Below, piece after piece: positions 33,561 to 45,501 of a DNA stretch of 64,000 nt. The position numbers and the translations under genes are program-made. The DNA is from Larix kaempferi (Eukaryota; Streptophyta; Pinopsida; Pinales; Pinaceae), in contig BSBM01000261.1 of the NCBI GenBank assembly GCA_027924585.1, forward strand, positions 3,179,501 to 3,243,500. The letters run 5' to 3'. Each line of letters starts with the position of its first letter. Within the stretch, counting starts at the first letter, position 1. The notes beneath the pieces are model-generated. The model saw only the letters and a list, made by a program, of their open reading frames with translations. It did not search any database and had not been told where the DNA came from.

Positions 33561-33590
33561 GACTCTCATGCTCCTCAACACACCTTTCAC

Positions 33591-34265
33591 AGTCAGATTG
33601 GTTCGTTAATGTACATGACAAACACGAGACCAGACATATGCTTTGTTGTGAACACCTTGAGCCAGTTCCTGACAGATCCGAGACATGTTCACCTGATTGC
33701 TGCAAAACATATATTGAGGTACCTGAAGGGTAGAATTGAGTATGGGATCAAATATGTGACGAATCAGAAGATTAACCTGCATGGTTATGTTGATTCAGAT
33801 TGGGCAGACAGTGCCATAGATAGGAAGAGCACTTCAGGTTACTGCTTTAGTTTGGGATCCGGTATGATCTCTTGGTTTAGCAGGAAGTAGTCAAGTGTGT
33901 CACTGAGTAGAGTCAAAGCTGAGTATATTGCAGCTTGTTCGGCTAGTTGTGAGGCAGTATGGCTTCGAAAGACATTGTCAGATTTATTTGATCTCGAGTT
34001 AGAGGCGTTTTGTATCTTTTGTGATAACCAGAGTTGTGTAAAATTGTCCGAGAACCCGGTGTTCCATGACAAGTCAAAGCATATTGAGATCAAGTACCAC
34101 TATATCCGGGATATGGTGCAAAGAGGAGCAGTGAAGCTCCAGTATGTGGCGACAGACGAGCAAACAGCCGATGTGTTGACCAAGCCGTTAGCAAGAGTGA
34201 AGTTTGAGTACTTCAGAGAGAAGCTTGGTGTTATCCAGATCGGTGTTCCTCGAAAGAGGGAGTGA
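33591..34265 (+). pseudogene. Copia C RNase H
   Basis: The plus-strand pol end of element C resumes at about 33591 (QIGSLMYMTNTRPDICF) and reads in one frame to the stop at 34263-34265. A single TAG at 33888-33890 replaces the Gln seen in element B (SRKQS). Landmarks are YVDSDWADS, KSTSGYCF, AEYIAACS, the HIEI...HYIRDMV block and DVLTKPLA. The protease, integrase and most of RT are absent: gag stops at 25728 and pol restarts here. Roughly 3 kb of element has thus been lost besides the foreign DNA gained. Confidence 0.9.
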
Positions 34266-34269
34266 TGTG

Positions 34270-34720
34270 ACATGTCCGGAAGACGCAGGTGCACCAGGGT
34301 TGTATCTTACATGGTGGAAGACGTAGGTAGTCCGCAAGGATGTAATACATCTGGGATGATCCTGGGTTGTATCCACATGTGAGAAGAAGCTGGTGGTCCA
34401 CGGGTCATAAAGCATCTGGGATGCGCCTGGGCTGTATCTTACATGGTGGAAGACGCAGGTGGTCCGAAAGGACGTAATGCATCTAGGATGCTCCTGGGCT
34501 GTATCCACATGTTTGAAGACGCAGGTTGATCGAGAAAGTCGTAATACATCTGGGCTGTATCCATTAGGTGGAAGACGCAAATGTTCCTGAGTTGTATCCA
34601 TTGGGTGGAAGACGCAGGTTGATCGAGAGAGATGTAATACATCTGGGTTGTATCCACTGGGTAGAAGACGCAGATATTCCTGGGATGTATCCACTGGGTG
34701 GAAGACGTAGGTTGTCTGGT
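34270..34720 (+). repeat. Minisatellite in Copia C 3' region
   Basis: Imperfect repeats built from 'ggtggaagacgcaggt', 'gtaatacatctggg' and 'gggctgtatcc'. A higher-order unit of 132 bp is visible ('gtatcttacatggtggaag' at 34302 and 34434; 'gtatccacatg' at 34369 and 34501). Later monomers are shorter. It is in the same place as the arrays of A and B but has a different unit. Confidence 0.88.
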
Positions 34721-35119
34721 GGACATGGTATATGCACTTGGGCTGCTCTCCACATGAGATGATGAGATGATCCAGATACGATGAGATGATAGTAGGAGAC
34801 GTAGGTGATTGGTCTGGTAATGTAATATGTGGTCCTGGGCTGTACCTACTTGATGGCTTGCTCGTATAGATGATGAAGTCCTAGATGAGAGCTAGGCCTA
34901 CATTCAGCATGGAAAAGGGCCGGCTCTGTAGAACTTCTCATGTCGAGTAGATTCGAGAGATGTCACTAGTCAATGATCAACAAGATGAGAATTGCTGATC
35001 AAATGATGATGATGATCCAACGATGATGATGATCTAGCGATGATGACGTTGTCCAGAGATTGTGTACAACTGTAATGATGACTGTGTCGAGAGAATACCT
35101 TCCTAGTTAAGGGGACTGG

Positions 35120-35702
35120 TGTTGTAAATGTAACTTCGGAAGATATTCTTTTGTATATTATTATTATATTATTATTGTACTTTTATTGTACCTCCATCGG
35201 AGATGTTTTTCCTCCGTTCGGGGATGTCATTATTGTATTTGGTCATGTAAGAACATCAAGGTAAAATCTCCATTGTAAGTCGGGGCAATAGTCCCCAAAA
35301 AGGATAAATGTAAATTGTATTTTTGAGTCTCCCTAGGAGAGGTCGACCCTATTAGTTGAGGAAGTCGGCCCCATTGGGGATTTAGGTCTGTCACACATAA
35401 AGTATAAATAGGGAGGTGCTCTCCCTCATTTGGACACACACCAACAAGCAAGTTCGCTCCAAGGAAGAGAAAGACAAGTTCGCTGAAGAAGAAGAAGGAA
35501 GCTGTAGAAGTCATCTTATCTTTGGGTTTTCTATCTTGGTATGATATTGTACTAAGTGACGAATCTATTACTAAAGAAGTTGTGGGGTTTTCTCCTTTAT
35601 GGTTTCCCCGAAGAAAATTCTTGTGTTCTTGTGTATTTCTGTGCTTGTCTATCTTTCAGATTAAAGATCTAACATAATTGAATTAAACTGCAAACACTAA
35701 CA
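35120..35702 (+). repeat. 3' LTR of Copia C
   Basis: 583 bp, TGTTGT...CTAACA, preceded by a purine run (AAGGGGA at 35109-35115). It is the same family as the LTRs of A read on the minus strand: both share a 'cctccNNcggagatgtt' block, a 'gtaagtcggggca' block and the TATA box. Its last ~147 bp match the truncated 5' LTR at 23937-24083. Confidence 0.92.
35403..35411 (+). promoter_or_regulatory. TATA box in Copia C 3' LTR
   Basis: TATAAATAG in the position conserved with LTRs A and B. Being in the 3' LTR it could drive read-out transcription into 35.7 kb and beyond. Confidence 0.65.
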
Positions 35703-38700
35703 GTCAAACCTCAATGGGATTAGAGCCTTTGATTTTGGTCGAGTTTGGTAGTCTCATCACATTGATGCGGCCTCCGTGTTAATGTGAATGAGGTCCATAG
35801 CTCCTTGTGAGTAAAAAATAATTTTCCTCACCAAAATGTGTATATTTTTTCTAGGGAAATCCTTGCGGGATACCCCTGTTATCACACCATAATACCGGGG
35901 CTACTATTCTTGCTGAGCAGATATTTGCACTTTCCAGAGCTTAGTTTTTACAGAGATCAGCTATGATGAGCAGAGTTATTTGAGATCACTCACAGATCAG
36001 AGCAGTATATGTTAGACATTGAGTAGACCTTGTGCCAAGGCTAAGCCTTGAGAGCTTAGATTTGATGACCGATGTGACCTTTTGTTCCATACAATTTCAG
36101 TTCAGTGCCTAGAATTTCGGATGTTATTATTGCAGCAGTGTTTCAGTTGGTTATGGATTGATGATTATTTACATGATATGATGTGACCTATGGAATTGTG
36201 ATTGTTATCATGGATTATTATCTTGTTGCTTTAGTCATCTTCATAGCATTGACTTGGTATATAACTCATGATGTGGCAGTACTATCTAAATAATAAAATG
36301 AAATATCTTGGATGATTTTATAAAATATAAAAATTGGATGTATTACTTGCACTCTAAGGTTTTCTGACAATACTCATTGGTTTCATTACCCTCCTGTGAG
36401 CATGGACATGGTTTTTCATGTCATCTTTGTTTGCTAGCATAGGCACCACACTCACTTGACTCCATCCATCCATTCATGACCTTCCTTATCTGGCTTTCAC
36501 CTTGACTTGCCTTCTTGACTGCTTGATATGGAGGACTTCCCCATTTCTACCTCTGTGTTGGATTGCATCCACGTTTGTTTTGTGTCTCGGCTCTGAGTTG
36601 GTGACAAAACTTGCCTTTGGTGAGTTGGATTTTATGCCTAGTTCACTCTAGTCGGTTGCCCCGATGTTTGGCTTAGTGTGGAATTCCCTCTAGTCACATG
36701 AGTTATTGTTGGCTAAAATTGAAAGCACATGTACTACTTATATTGGAAATCTATTATGAAAGCCTGTGAACTTAAAATTCTAGAATTTGTTTTTCAACAC
36801 ACGTGAATAAAGGCTAAAGCAATGAACTGCTAAACTACCCCGCGAAGGGTATAGAAAGGTCTAAAAAGCAATGGTTAAACAAATGCTATATCTAAATATT
36901 GCTGACCTCATAAATGTAAATATGCCCCGGATGCAAGCTGCGATTAGTTTTGCTTCTTAGCGCATGTAAAATCCCAGAGGGGTCATATAGGCCAAAAAGG
37001 CCATGGAAATTAAATGAATGATCCTAATGAACCTGGATCAACTTGATGTAGACATGATGCCTAAGTTGAATTAGCATTCTCTAAACAACTTATCCATTTG
37101 TGAGGCACTGCCCTTCCCTTTGTTATTTTGTCCAGCACAGAGTGTAGCTTCCCCTTTCCCTGTCCAAAGTGTCACTTAGTTGATTTGTTCAAGTCATCCC
37201 TTTTGCCTATCCTTCTCCTTAGCCTTCACCCTTTGCTAGCAGTTAGGCCATGTCCATTGAATGAGTATGTCTTTAAAGCTTTTGTGCAAGTAAATTATAA
37301 ATAACATTGAAATATATATGTATTAACTGCCACTAAATGATGTTATACTTTAAGTTAAGCTGTGAATATGATTAAAGGAACGTGTCTTAGTCTTATGTTA
37401 TAATCTAGTCTTTGGTTATATTTTAACCTAGTCAAACATAGTTTGACCATGGTCATTCTTGGGATTCGTGATGAGATGGACCACTTGTGCTTACAGATGT
37501 TGATCTATGGTCCCACATACACCTATTGATGATTCCATATGTTGGACATATGCTTCAGATGATGATTGATGCAGTTGGTCAGTTTTATTATTATTTCCAA
37601 ATCATCATATTTTACACTATCCGGGTATGGTGGACCCTACAGATGACCCCACAGGTCATCATATGGTGTATGAGTACTCATCTCTAGTGGATTTGGGTCT
37701 TCTGGATCTATTGAGACACTTATCTTTCAGTTCCGGGCACTCCTGGGCATGCTAGCAACAGTTATCCACCTGTTGACTAGTTTGGGCATGCTGATCCACC
37801 CTGTCCAGTAGAGGCATTGGAGGCCAATCGTTGCCCAGGGTGCTACAGAGGAAGGGGGTGGTCCAGCCACTTGTTTTTACCATTATACCCCCTTCCAGAC
37901 AGCCTGGTACACTCAGTTTGACAACGCAGGCACCCTGGATGGCAGTTTGGGGCACTTTCAGGGTTTTCAGGAGGATAAAAAAATGGAATAAAAAGGTCAC
38001 TGAGGAATTCGATTTGAGCAATTGAGGCAAGGTTTTGGCACTTGGTCTGCTCTGAGGTCATCCATGGTGAACCCCATCTTCTAGATCAATTGGCATCAGT
38101 CAGTGGGGTCCACAGTGGCTACAAGAGGTCTTTTACTGCATGTCTCTCTCAGATGTTGGAGACAGGATTTGATCATTTGTGTTATTTGGACATGTCATAG
38201 ATTTATATTTTATATTATTGTGTCATGGGGACATGCTAGTGAAGGGGATTAATGCCTCCTAGCCCCACCATGAGCTCTTAGTGACTTGTCTTGGTCTTAT
38301 TATGTGGCACATGTGTTATTAGCCACCCCTCATGTATGACGTCACCCTCATTGAGTCTTTTATAGCTATGATGTCATCACTTAGTGAGTGATCCATGTGA
38401 TATATTATATTGGCTCATCTTAGCCGTTGATTAGATTGTTATATCTTTTGATCTCAACCACTAGTTTTAAAAAGTAGTTTTGTGGTTTAGGGTTTTGGTC
38501 TTTATTATCCTATAAAAGGAGGAGACCCCCCCTATTGTAAAAACTATGAAGAGATGTTTGGCTCTTGGCTATTGGAATAAAAATACTTTCTTGGGCATCT
38601 TGGATCTTGGAGTTAGAATGCTTGTGGTGATTGTAAATGCTTCTTCCTCTGCACTGACAGATATTGGTGGCCATCTTGGATTTTATCTTCACTAACACTT

Positions 38701-40090
38701 TTTGCAGGCAAAGAAGACGTCTTGGGGGAATTCACATTGGTGGGGAGGCCTACCCTGCTCACTTCAACAAGTCGTTTTGGGTTTCAGGGAGTTGTTTTGT
38801 CTTTGTACCAACAATTTCATGTTATTCATCTCTTTTGTTTTCATCTACTTCCATTATTGTCAATTGATTGATCTTTGTGTCCTTGATTGATAGGAATAGG
38901 GAGTCCGATTTGGGTGAAGGAGGCAAAACGTTGGCAAGAAGGGCTTATCAAGTTTGGCATTTGATATTTGTGGGAAGTAATCCTCGTCACAAACAACCTC
39001 CATCTTCATTTTCCAGGTACGCTCAAGGAGGTATGATATTCTTCTATCTTAACCATCTATTCTCTTAGATCACAAAACCCTCATTGATTAAAATCCTCTT
39101 TTTCACTTTTTTCTAGATCTACTTGGATCTAGCAAGCTTTTGGGGATAATTTTTAAGACCCACCTCTATAGCATCGACGGCAATTCGGATCTATAGTTTG
39201 GTGGTGATTGACCTCCATTTGACCCATTTCCCAAGGCACCTAGCCCTCCTTGAGGCAATTCGCATTCCTTGAGGAAGGCTAGTTTGGCTAGTTCCTTGAC
39301 ATGGGTAGGTGAGATCCCACTTGATTTGGATAGATCAACCTTGATAACCTACCCCTAGTGCTTCACCTCTTTGATTTTTGCCTTGTGGGTCCCATTCCTC
39401 ATTTTGAGGGTTGAGCCCCACTTGGATCATTGGGTGATGCATTTTCAATCTCAGATCTATGGAGATCTAGCAAGCATTTGGACCTAATAATCACAACCCA
39501 CCTTGATATTTGTCTTAACTACCCCGATCTACAATTTGGTGGAATTTGGACTCCATTTGCCCCCTCAAAGTAAGGCACTAGTCCCCCTTGGGTAATTCAC
39601 ACTCGTTGGGTAGATGATCTTTTGCTAGATCCCATTTGTGGGCATTGCCTCTTTCATCTTAGATCCATAGATCTACGTCATTGCATACCCCTTAGTACCA
39701 TTTCACTTCAAACTTGACCTTGTGGGCCCTATTTGGACCATTTTCCACTTTTTAAGGAGTGGGCCCCACTTGTGTAATTTCCATGGTACTAGATCTATTT
39801 AGACCTGCCTAAGCCTCATAAGTGGCCCTAGTCATTCATTGGTTGAAACATTTGTCACCCCTTAAGCCCCTTCAACCACACTTAAACCCTTGGGTCCACT
39901 TAATTTTCATAGATCTAACTCACCATTGGTCTCCTTGATTTACTCTACACATTTCCCTAGGAACCTTTGGCTGGCTAGTCTTCATTGATTGGCTAGGGTC
40001 TCTCCCTTGATCTTGATTAGTCTTGATCTAAAGTGAAGAGGGCCTCGGTTATCGTGACACCCATCTTGCATTGGGAACCGTGGCATCTCT
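35703..40090. other. Unassigned decayed repeats
   Basis: No domain was read. 36440-37140 is loosely the reverse complement of 28200-28960. 38154-38696 has LTR-like form (starts TGTTGG, ends TAACA, TATAAAAGG box at about 38512) but no TSD or PBS was found. 39126-39300 and 39464-39640 are diverged copies of each other about 338 bp apart ('gatctagcaagc', then a 'gatcta...tttggtgg' block). All look like old LTR or non-coding repeat sequence. Confidence 0.5.
38154..38696 (+). repeat. LTR-like sequence, possible solo LTR
   Basis: It starts TGTTGGAGAC and ends CACTAACA, with a TATAAAAGG box near 38512 followed by a short C run and a GA-rich start region. No target duplication or second LTR is seen, and the next bases do not match a tRNA primer site, so this is tentative. 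Confidence 0.35.
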
Positions 40091-40350
40091 TGGGTTACCT
40101 CTTTAGTTGTCCATCTCCTCTACCATCCCGGATGGGATACCTTTAGGGACAACTACAAGTTGTGTGATAACAACCCCCTTCTTCCCTGGATTATTCGGAT
40201 GGAGGGTGGCTCATCCATTAGCCACAGTAGTGGCTGGTAACCCAAAAGAACCCAGTTGGATTCTAATGTTAGTGGGACTAAACTGGAGACCTCACGACAA
40301 ACTCTGCCTTGAAACAGTCCGTTTGAACTGATTGAACTAACCCACTAGGC
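40090..40350 (-). repeat. Decayed tRNA-SINE-like sequence
   Basis: Read on the minus strand, the right end begins TTAGCCTAGTGGGTTAGTTC, close to a Pol III A box of a tRNA-derived SINE. No clear B box, tail or TSD is visible. It may be an old SINE of a different family from that at 45502. Confidence 0.35.
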
Positions 40351-40658
40351 TAATATATATATTTGTATGTATGTACATATTTGTTGTATCCTAGCAATAT
40401 TGTATCTTAATTTTCTAAAAAATTACCCTATTCATTTTGGATACCATATTTGTATGTGTATGCATGCAACTTAGCTGTTTCTGTCCTTGTTCTGTAACTG
40501 TATTGTTGTTAGGTCGTCTTTCCTCATACCAACTTGACTCCTTTTTTGTGCTTTGTGTGCCAATCAATTACTTGACCACAATTCTTTGTTGGCACGCTGC
40601 CAATCTTTCAATCACACTTCTCTGACTTTCAGTGTCCCAAATGCCCACCTCTACAGTG

Positions 40659-41000
40659 GCTTTGATACCATGTTGTAAATGCATACAACAGTGGCAGAGG
40701 ACAAGTAGACCAACAATCAGAGAGAAAACCATTCAAATAGCATTGCTGTCATTTAAAAAAAGTACATCTTTTATGTGAATACATGAAGTTAGTGACTCCT
40801 CATATTCCATAATTAGAGGCTAATTAGTAATTACCACCAAACATGAGGCTAATTAGTAATTAACACCAAACATAAGTCGTAATAAGATGACTTTATTTCA
40901 AAGTGTACTTTCTAACTGAACCAATTAAATTACTAGATATGGCCATTACAGATAAACTCTTATGCTTTGGGCTACTGTTATACACTTGGGGTGCTTAACT
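40659..41000 (-). repeat. Copia-type PBS and LTR edge, minus strand
   Basis: 40659-40670 on the minus strand reads TGGTATCAAAGC, one base from the initiator-Met tRNA complement. At 40671 the plus strand begins TGTTGTAAATGC, exactly where an LTR edge should lie. The far end of the LTR and any partner were not found, so the right coordinate is a guess. Confidence 0.55.
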
Positions 41001-41427
41001 ACTTATTTAAGTTGATTGGCTAGCATTGAGACCATTGTGTTCCCTTTGTTGTGTATCAATTACTGATTGGACACATGGTGGCCTAAGTCCCACCCTCTGA
41101 TTATCTTGTGAATCTCCTGGTGATTTTTGTGCTTAACTTAAATGTTAAATATGATTTTTTTTTATCCTTAATTAAATTGTATCGACCTTTTATCTTTGGT
41201 CTGTAACAAAACTATCTCATATTGATTTTTTACAAACTGTAGAATTATATCGATCCAGAAAAATGCATCAAGTATGCTATGTGAGAGATTTTGATATTAC
41301 TGATTGATCCAAGCCAAGATTTTCAATCTCGCTTACATCATTTCTTGGATTCGTTATTTGTTTTTTATATGCCTTCCTAGTTTTTGAAAGAAATTCGGAA
41401 ACTTTGATATCCATCTTGTTTTGAATT

Positions 41428-41490
41428 TTCAGAGGAGGAATGCTCTTGCTTTTCTTCAGAAGAGGAATGCTCTTGCTTTTCTTCAGAAGA
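41428..41490. repeat. 27-bp tandem repeat
   Basis: The phrase 'gaggaatgctcttgcttttc' occurs twice in direct succession with a 27-bp period, followed by a partial third. Confidence 0.8.
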
Positions 41491-41639
41491 GTCTGAGTCT
41501 GAATCTTTCTAATTTTTTGCACAACCTTCTGGTTCTGTATGTCTTTGCCTTTCTTTCAATGGGGTTTATGGGTTATCTCCCTTTTCAGGGGAAGATCATT
41601 TTCCTTTTGAAGTGACTTCTGAGAAATTTAAGGCCGAAA

Positions 41640-42030
41640 CTAGAATATCAACAATTTTCATTTCTTTTTCACTTTCCACTGAATCTTTGTGTTTTCTTTT
41701 CTGGGTCGAACCTGCTCTTCATCCTTTCCTTTCTTGTCAGTTCATGAAGTCCTTTCTCTTCTAGAGTAGTGGCAGGAAGTAGGAGAGGGCAAGAGTTAGC
41801 CAGGTGCCAATAAGCATGACATCTTCTGCAACAACAGAACATATTGTCATTATCAAGTATCTGGGTCCAAGTAATTCCGTCAATTTTCAAAGTTAAATCT
41901 TATAGAAGTCCTTTGTGTATGTTGATTTCCACATTTTTTTTGCACGAAATAAAACTTCTTCAGAAGGGGTTTTATTGGCAAAGTATATTCCCAACTGATT
42001 TCCTATATATCTAAAAATATCAACCTGTCA
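41640..42030 (-). pseudogene. LINE ORF1 fragment with zinc knuckle
   Basis: On the minus strand the text gives IGNQLGIYFANKTPSEE, then after a break LKIDGITWTQILDND and CRRCHAYWHLANSC (C-X2-C-X4-H-X4-C). This is the arrangement of the C-terminal part of plant L1 ORF1 (DUF4283 plus knuckle), and the same layout occurs in the LINE at 48957-49259. The knuckle is complete but the frame is disrupted upstream. It lies about 1.1 kb upstream of the Yae1-like gene. Confidence 0.7.
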
Positions 42031-43150
42031 AAATTAAAGAGTGGGAGATTAGGGAGTCTTAAGTTCTAACCAAATAGAAATGGGCTCAAACTCTGTTGAG
42101 GCCGGGTTAAGTGTTTGTGTACTATGGCTTTATACAGAAGACAGCTTCCCCAAAACTGGGGATCCTTTTCAAGAGTACCTAACTTATCTTTTTTAAAGCA
42201 AAAAGTATTACAAACAACCCATTTTTATAGAAATGCTGCTGATAGCAACGTGTAAAGCTTTCCTTTGGCTAAGCTGCTGCACTATGAGGGGTGTTTATAA
42301 TTCTATATGCTATCAAAATCACCCAGGACTTGCACCTGGCATCATCTGCACCCACTTGGGGGTTTTGGCACCCTGGATCTGCGTCAATACAAGCCTGATC
42401 ACCTTGATGCTTGCAGCTAAACCACACACCTGTGGGATCCAAAAGCACCTTCTTGCACAGAAATGGAAGTTTAGAGAATTTTAAATTGAAAAATTACCAG
42501 GACTTGGAAAATCACACAGTTTTTTTATAGTAGGCCAAAGTCCTTCAAATTACAGATCAAAGCTATTAGAGAGATTCAAAATCTTGAGGAGGACAACTCA
42601 TTAGAAATATCCAATGGAGGTAAAGAGTTCACATTGGTGATACAAGTCAGAGGAATCCTGTGCTTGTCAGCTAAAGGAGAGATTTCTTGAAGAGAGGGAT
42701 TGTTCCATTAGCCACTTCCTGCAAATTCTTATTCTAATACAATTTACATTATTTTTTGTTTATTTTGGAAGACTGTATTTGAGCATATATGTTTTTTACT
42801 TCTAGTTTTTAAAACACATTTTGCTAATACTTGTAGATAGAGAAGAAAGCTTTGATGATATTTCTAGCTTGGAATGGTTTCAAAGCAAATTAAGTGGATT
42901 AAAATATTTGATTCTATTTTTGGCTTGAAATGATTGCATATGCAGAATAAACTAGAAGAGCAATATTTGGTTCTATTTCTAGATTGAAATGAATAAGTGG
43001 GAGGACTTCGCTGGATAAAAAAGAAAACTGGAGCTGAGTTTTGCTATATACTATTGTGAAATACAAAGTCCAAAAAAACCCTTTATCTCCATCAAGATTA
43101 GTTTTCATGAAATTAATCTTTCACAGGTTTGTTCCCAACATCCAATCTTA

Positions 43151-44369
43151 ATGGATTCCAAATGTCAAGGTTCCATTGAGGATGATGACATTTTTTGGGA
43201 TGATGAAAGTCACCAAGATAATCTGAATACAAATTCAGTCTTGGATTTGGATAGAGAATGGCAAGCTAGATATAAGCAATTTCACACAGTATCCTTTGTC
43301 ATTTTCAATTGCGTTGTTAAAGTTCTATGTTATAGTTATAAATATATAACTTGTCTTGTTTAAAAATTTAGGTCTCGTAAGTATTAGTCATCTATAGTAG
43401 CTTGTGGAACTTTGAAAAGATACCAGGTTGGCTATCGAGAAGGCCTGCTTGCAGGTAAAGAGAAATCTGCTCAACTAGGTTTTAATAATGGCTTCAAAGA
43501 ATCAGTGTTGGCTGGATATAATTTTGGCAAAGTTCGAGGGATTACAAGGTATTATAAACTCATTTGTCTTTGTTATTTACCCTCTATCATGTCTCTGTTT
43601 CAGAGGGCGAGGGCTATATTGCACTAGAAGTTATATTCAAAAATACCTTTTGCAATTAAAATATTTGGTGATTTGCTAGCAATTAAATCTCATTATCATT
43701 TTTAAACCCTTCTATAAAGTACTTTATTGGTCCCTTAGGAACGCAATTATTTAATTCACAATTTTTCTAAGATATATATATATATATATACTTCAATTAT
43801 TATTATTAATATTTTTACATAATTTTTCACTAGAACGTCTAACCTCTTTAAAGTTTGTTTGCTATCCTTCCGGAGCATGTGAAAGGAAAATTGATTGAAA
43901 CAAGTGAAGGTAGAACCAAATTGGAAGCTCTTCATGGCAAAGTGAGTTCAACGTCGGGAAAGGATGCATTGAAGTTATTTCACGAGGATGTTTTGAAAGG
44001 CGGAGTGGAAGCAAGGAGAAAATCAAAAGAAAATTCTCAGGTGAGGCCTGGTCTTTTGTGCCCCCATTTGCAACGTGTAGGTGGTGGTATTGGAGTTGGA
44101 TATTTCAATTCATTTATATGTTACTCTATTTACTATTATTGAATAATATTATTTTCTCCACGACTAAAACAAAGGCTTGTCATTTCAACTAAAGATGGAA
44201 AACATTGGAATTTTGTGCACAGGTGGATTTAGAAGAAAACCTTCAGAAGTTAAATACTAAAGAACATATTGGGTCCTCAGCAAATACGCGTATCACAGGC
44301 GAACTTGCAGATTTGCACAGACAACTCGTTTCTATGCTTGAAAATACTTCTTTGAAAGCCGCATGTTGA
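43151..44369 (+). CDS. Yae1 domain-containing protein, four exons
   Basis: The only intact host gene I can support. Exons are 43151-43288, 43427-43548, 43854-44040 and 44223-44369. All three introns (138, 305 and 182 bp) have GT-AG ends, and the joined frame of 594 nt codes for 197 residues without a stop. Exon 1 is acidic (SIEDDDIFWDDESHQDN). Exon 2 carries the Yae1 N-terminal signature, a ladder of glycines every four residues: GYREGLLAGKEKSAQLG, then GFKESVLAGYNFGKVRG. Exon 3 starts LFAILPEHVKGKL. In yeast Yae1 works with Lto1 as an adaptor that brings the Fe-S assembly machinery to the ABC protein Rli1, in the cytosol; the same role here is inference. A likely 5'-UTR intron acceptor (ttcacag) ends at 43126. 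The start ATG follows it by 25 bp. Confidence 0.85.
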
Positions 44370-45482
44370 AATTACAAATTTGTTGGCAGTAACAAGATGT
44401 ACATTACTTGTGAAAGTTCAAGAAATCTCTCTGATTGTTAATCACTGAGTACTCAATTGTTACTGTAGATGCGAGTACAGTTGCATTTGAGAAAATCGTG
44501 TAAGACAGGGATTTTTTGCTCTAATTGAGTCAAATTGTATTGCGTTTGAACTTGGTCTTAATGAGCGTTGTGCTTATATGAGGATATGACCTCGCCAAGG
44601 TTAAGGTCAGGGCCTTTGCTATTTCTGGATGCTTTGTTAGTTGAGAGTTGTTTTCCTTACCACTTGCCATCCATTGTCCATATTTGACGTTCCATGTTTT
44701 TCAATTAAATTGGAATTAGAGTTGGTTAAAATTTATGATGAAGGTTGGTGATTGGATGGTGAATTGGTTGGTTGCATTTAAACAAAATTGGTGATTATAA
44801 CTTCAATTTTGCTTTTGGTGAATATTTGGCATTTGCACGAGTTGCACTTTTACATACTACTTGTGTAAAGTATGATAGCAAAAGGTAGCAAAAGGCAACA
44901 CTGAGGAGTTGCATGTAACAAATTTGGCTTTCATCATGCTTCTTGAAAATGGTCTGACCATAATATGCATTGTATTGTACTTTCACCCATTAGTGGTTTA
45001 AAGTTGATTGAAAAAATCGAGTTATGGAATTTTACTTCATTTTGTTTACGAAAATTAGGGAAATATCTTCATCATTTTTAGCTAACTTCTGTAGCTAATG
45101 TTATTTTTCCAATCGTTTTTTTAATTTTATTTTTAGAGAGTTTGGCATTTTTTTTTTTTTTTTTTCGTACTGTAACACAACTAGATATGGGAGCATCATT
45201 TGCACCAATTCCCTTCTAATTCGGAATCTTTGTTTCCTTAGTAATATGTTGGACAAGAAAACTAAGGCTTTCATTTTGAGCATTTTTTACTATTTCCATT
45301 TGAAGGCTTGAACGATTTGACATTCTTTTGGTCAAAGTTGTTTGATGGAGCTTGCATCAACAATGTACAAACACTAAAACATATCTTCTCTATTCGACAT
45401 TTAGAATGGCACGAAAGAAACAAAGAAGGGAGGTAGAAATACATGTACATAGGCATAGATGCAATCATATATGACATAAAAT
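44370..45482. other. 3' flank of the Yae1-like gene and unassigned AT-rich DNA
   Basis: The gene's 3' UTR must begin at 44370, but its end cannot be placed with confidence. A long T run lies at 45149-45165. No further gene is seen. Confidence 0.5.
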
Positions 45483-45501
45483 GACATAATTTCTTAGTGT
45501 T
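45483..45501. repeat. SINE target-site duplication (left)
   Basis: GACATAATTTCTTAGTGTT, repeated exactly at 45753-45771. Confidence 0.93.

Noticed and set aside
38154-38696. Solo LTR as a confident call
   Set aside because: TG/CA-like ends and a TATA box are present, but there is no TSD, no partner and no primer site. Kept only as a low-confidence feature.
42290-42430. Second SINE copy related to 45502-45752
   Set aside because: Only the phrase around 'atcaaaatcac' and some neighbouring bases agree. No boxes, tail or TSD, so not called separately.
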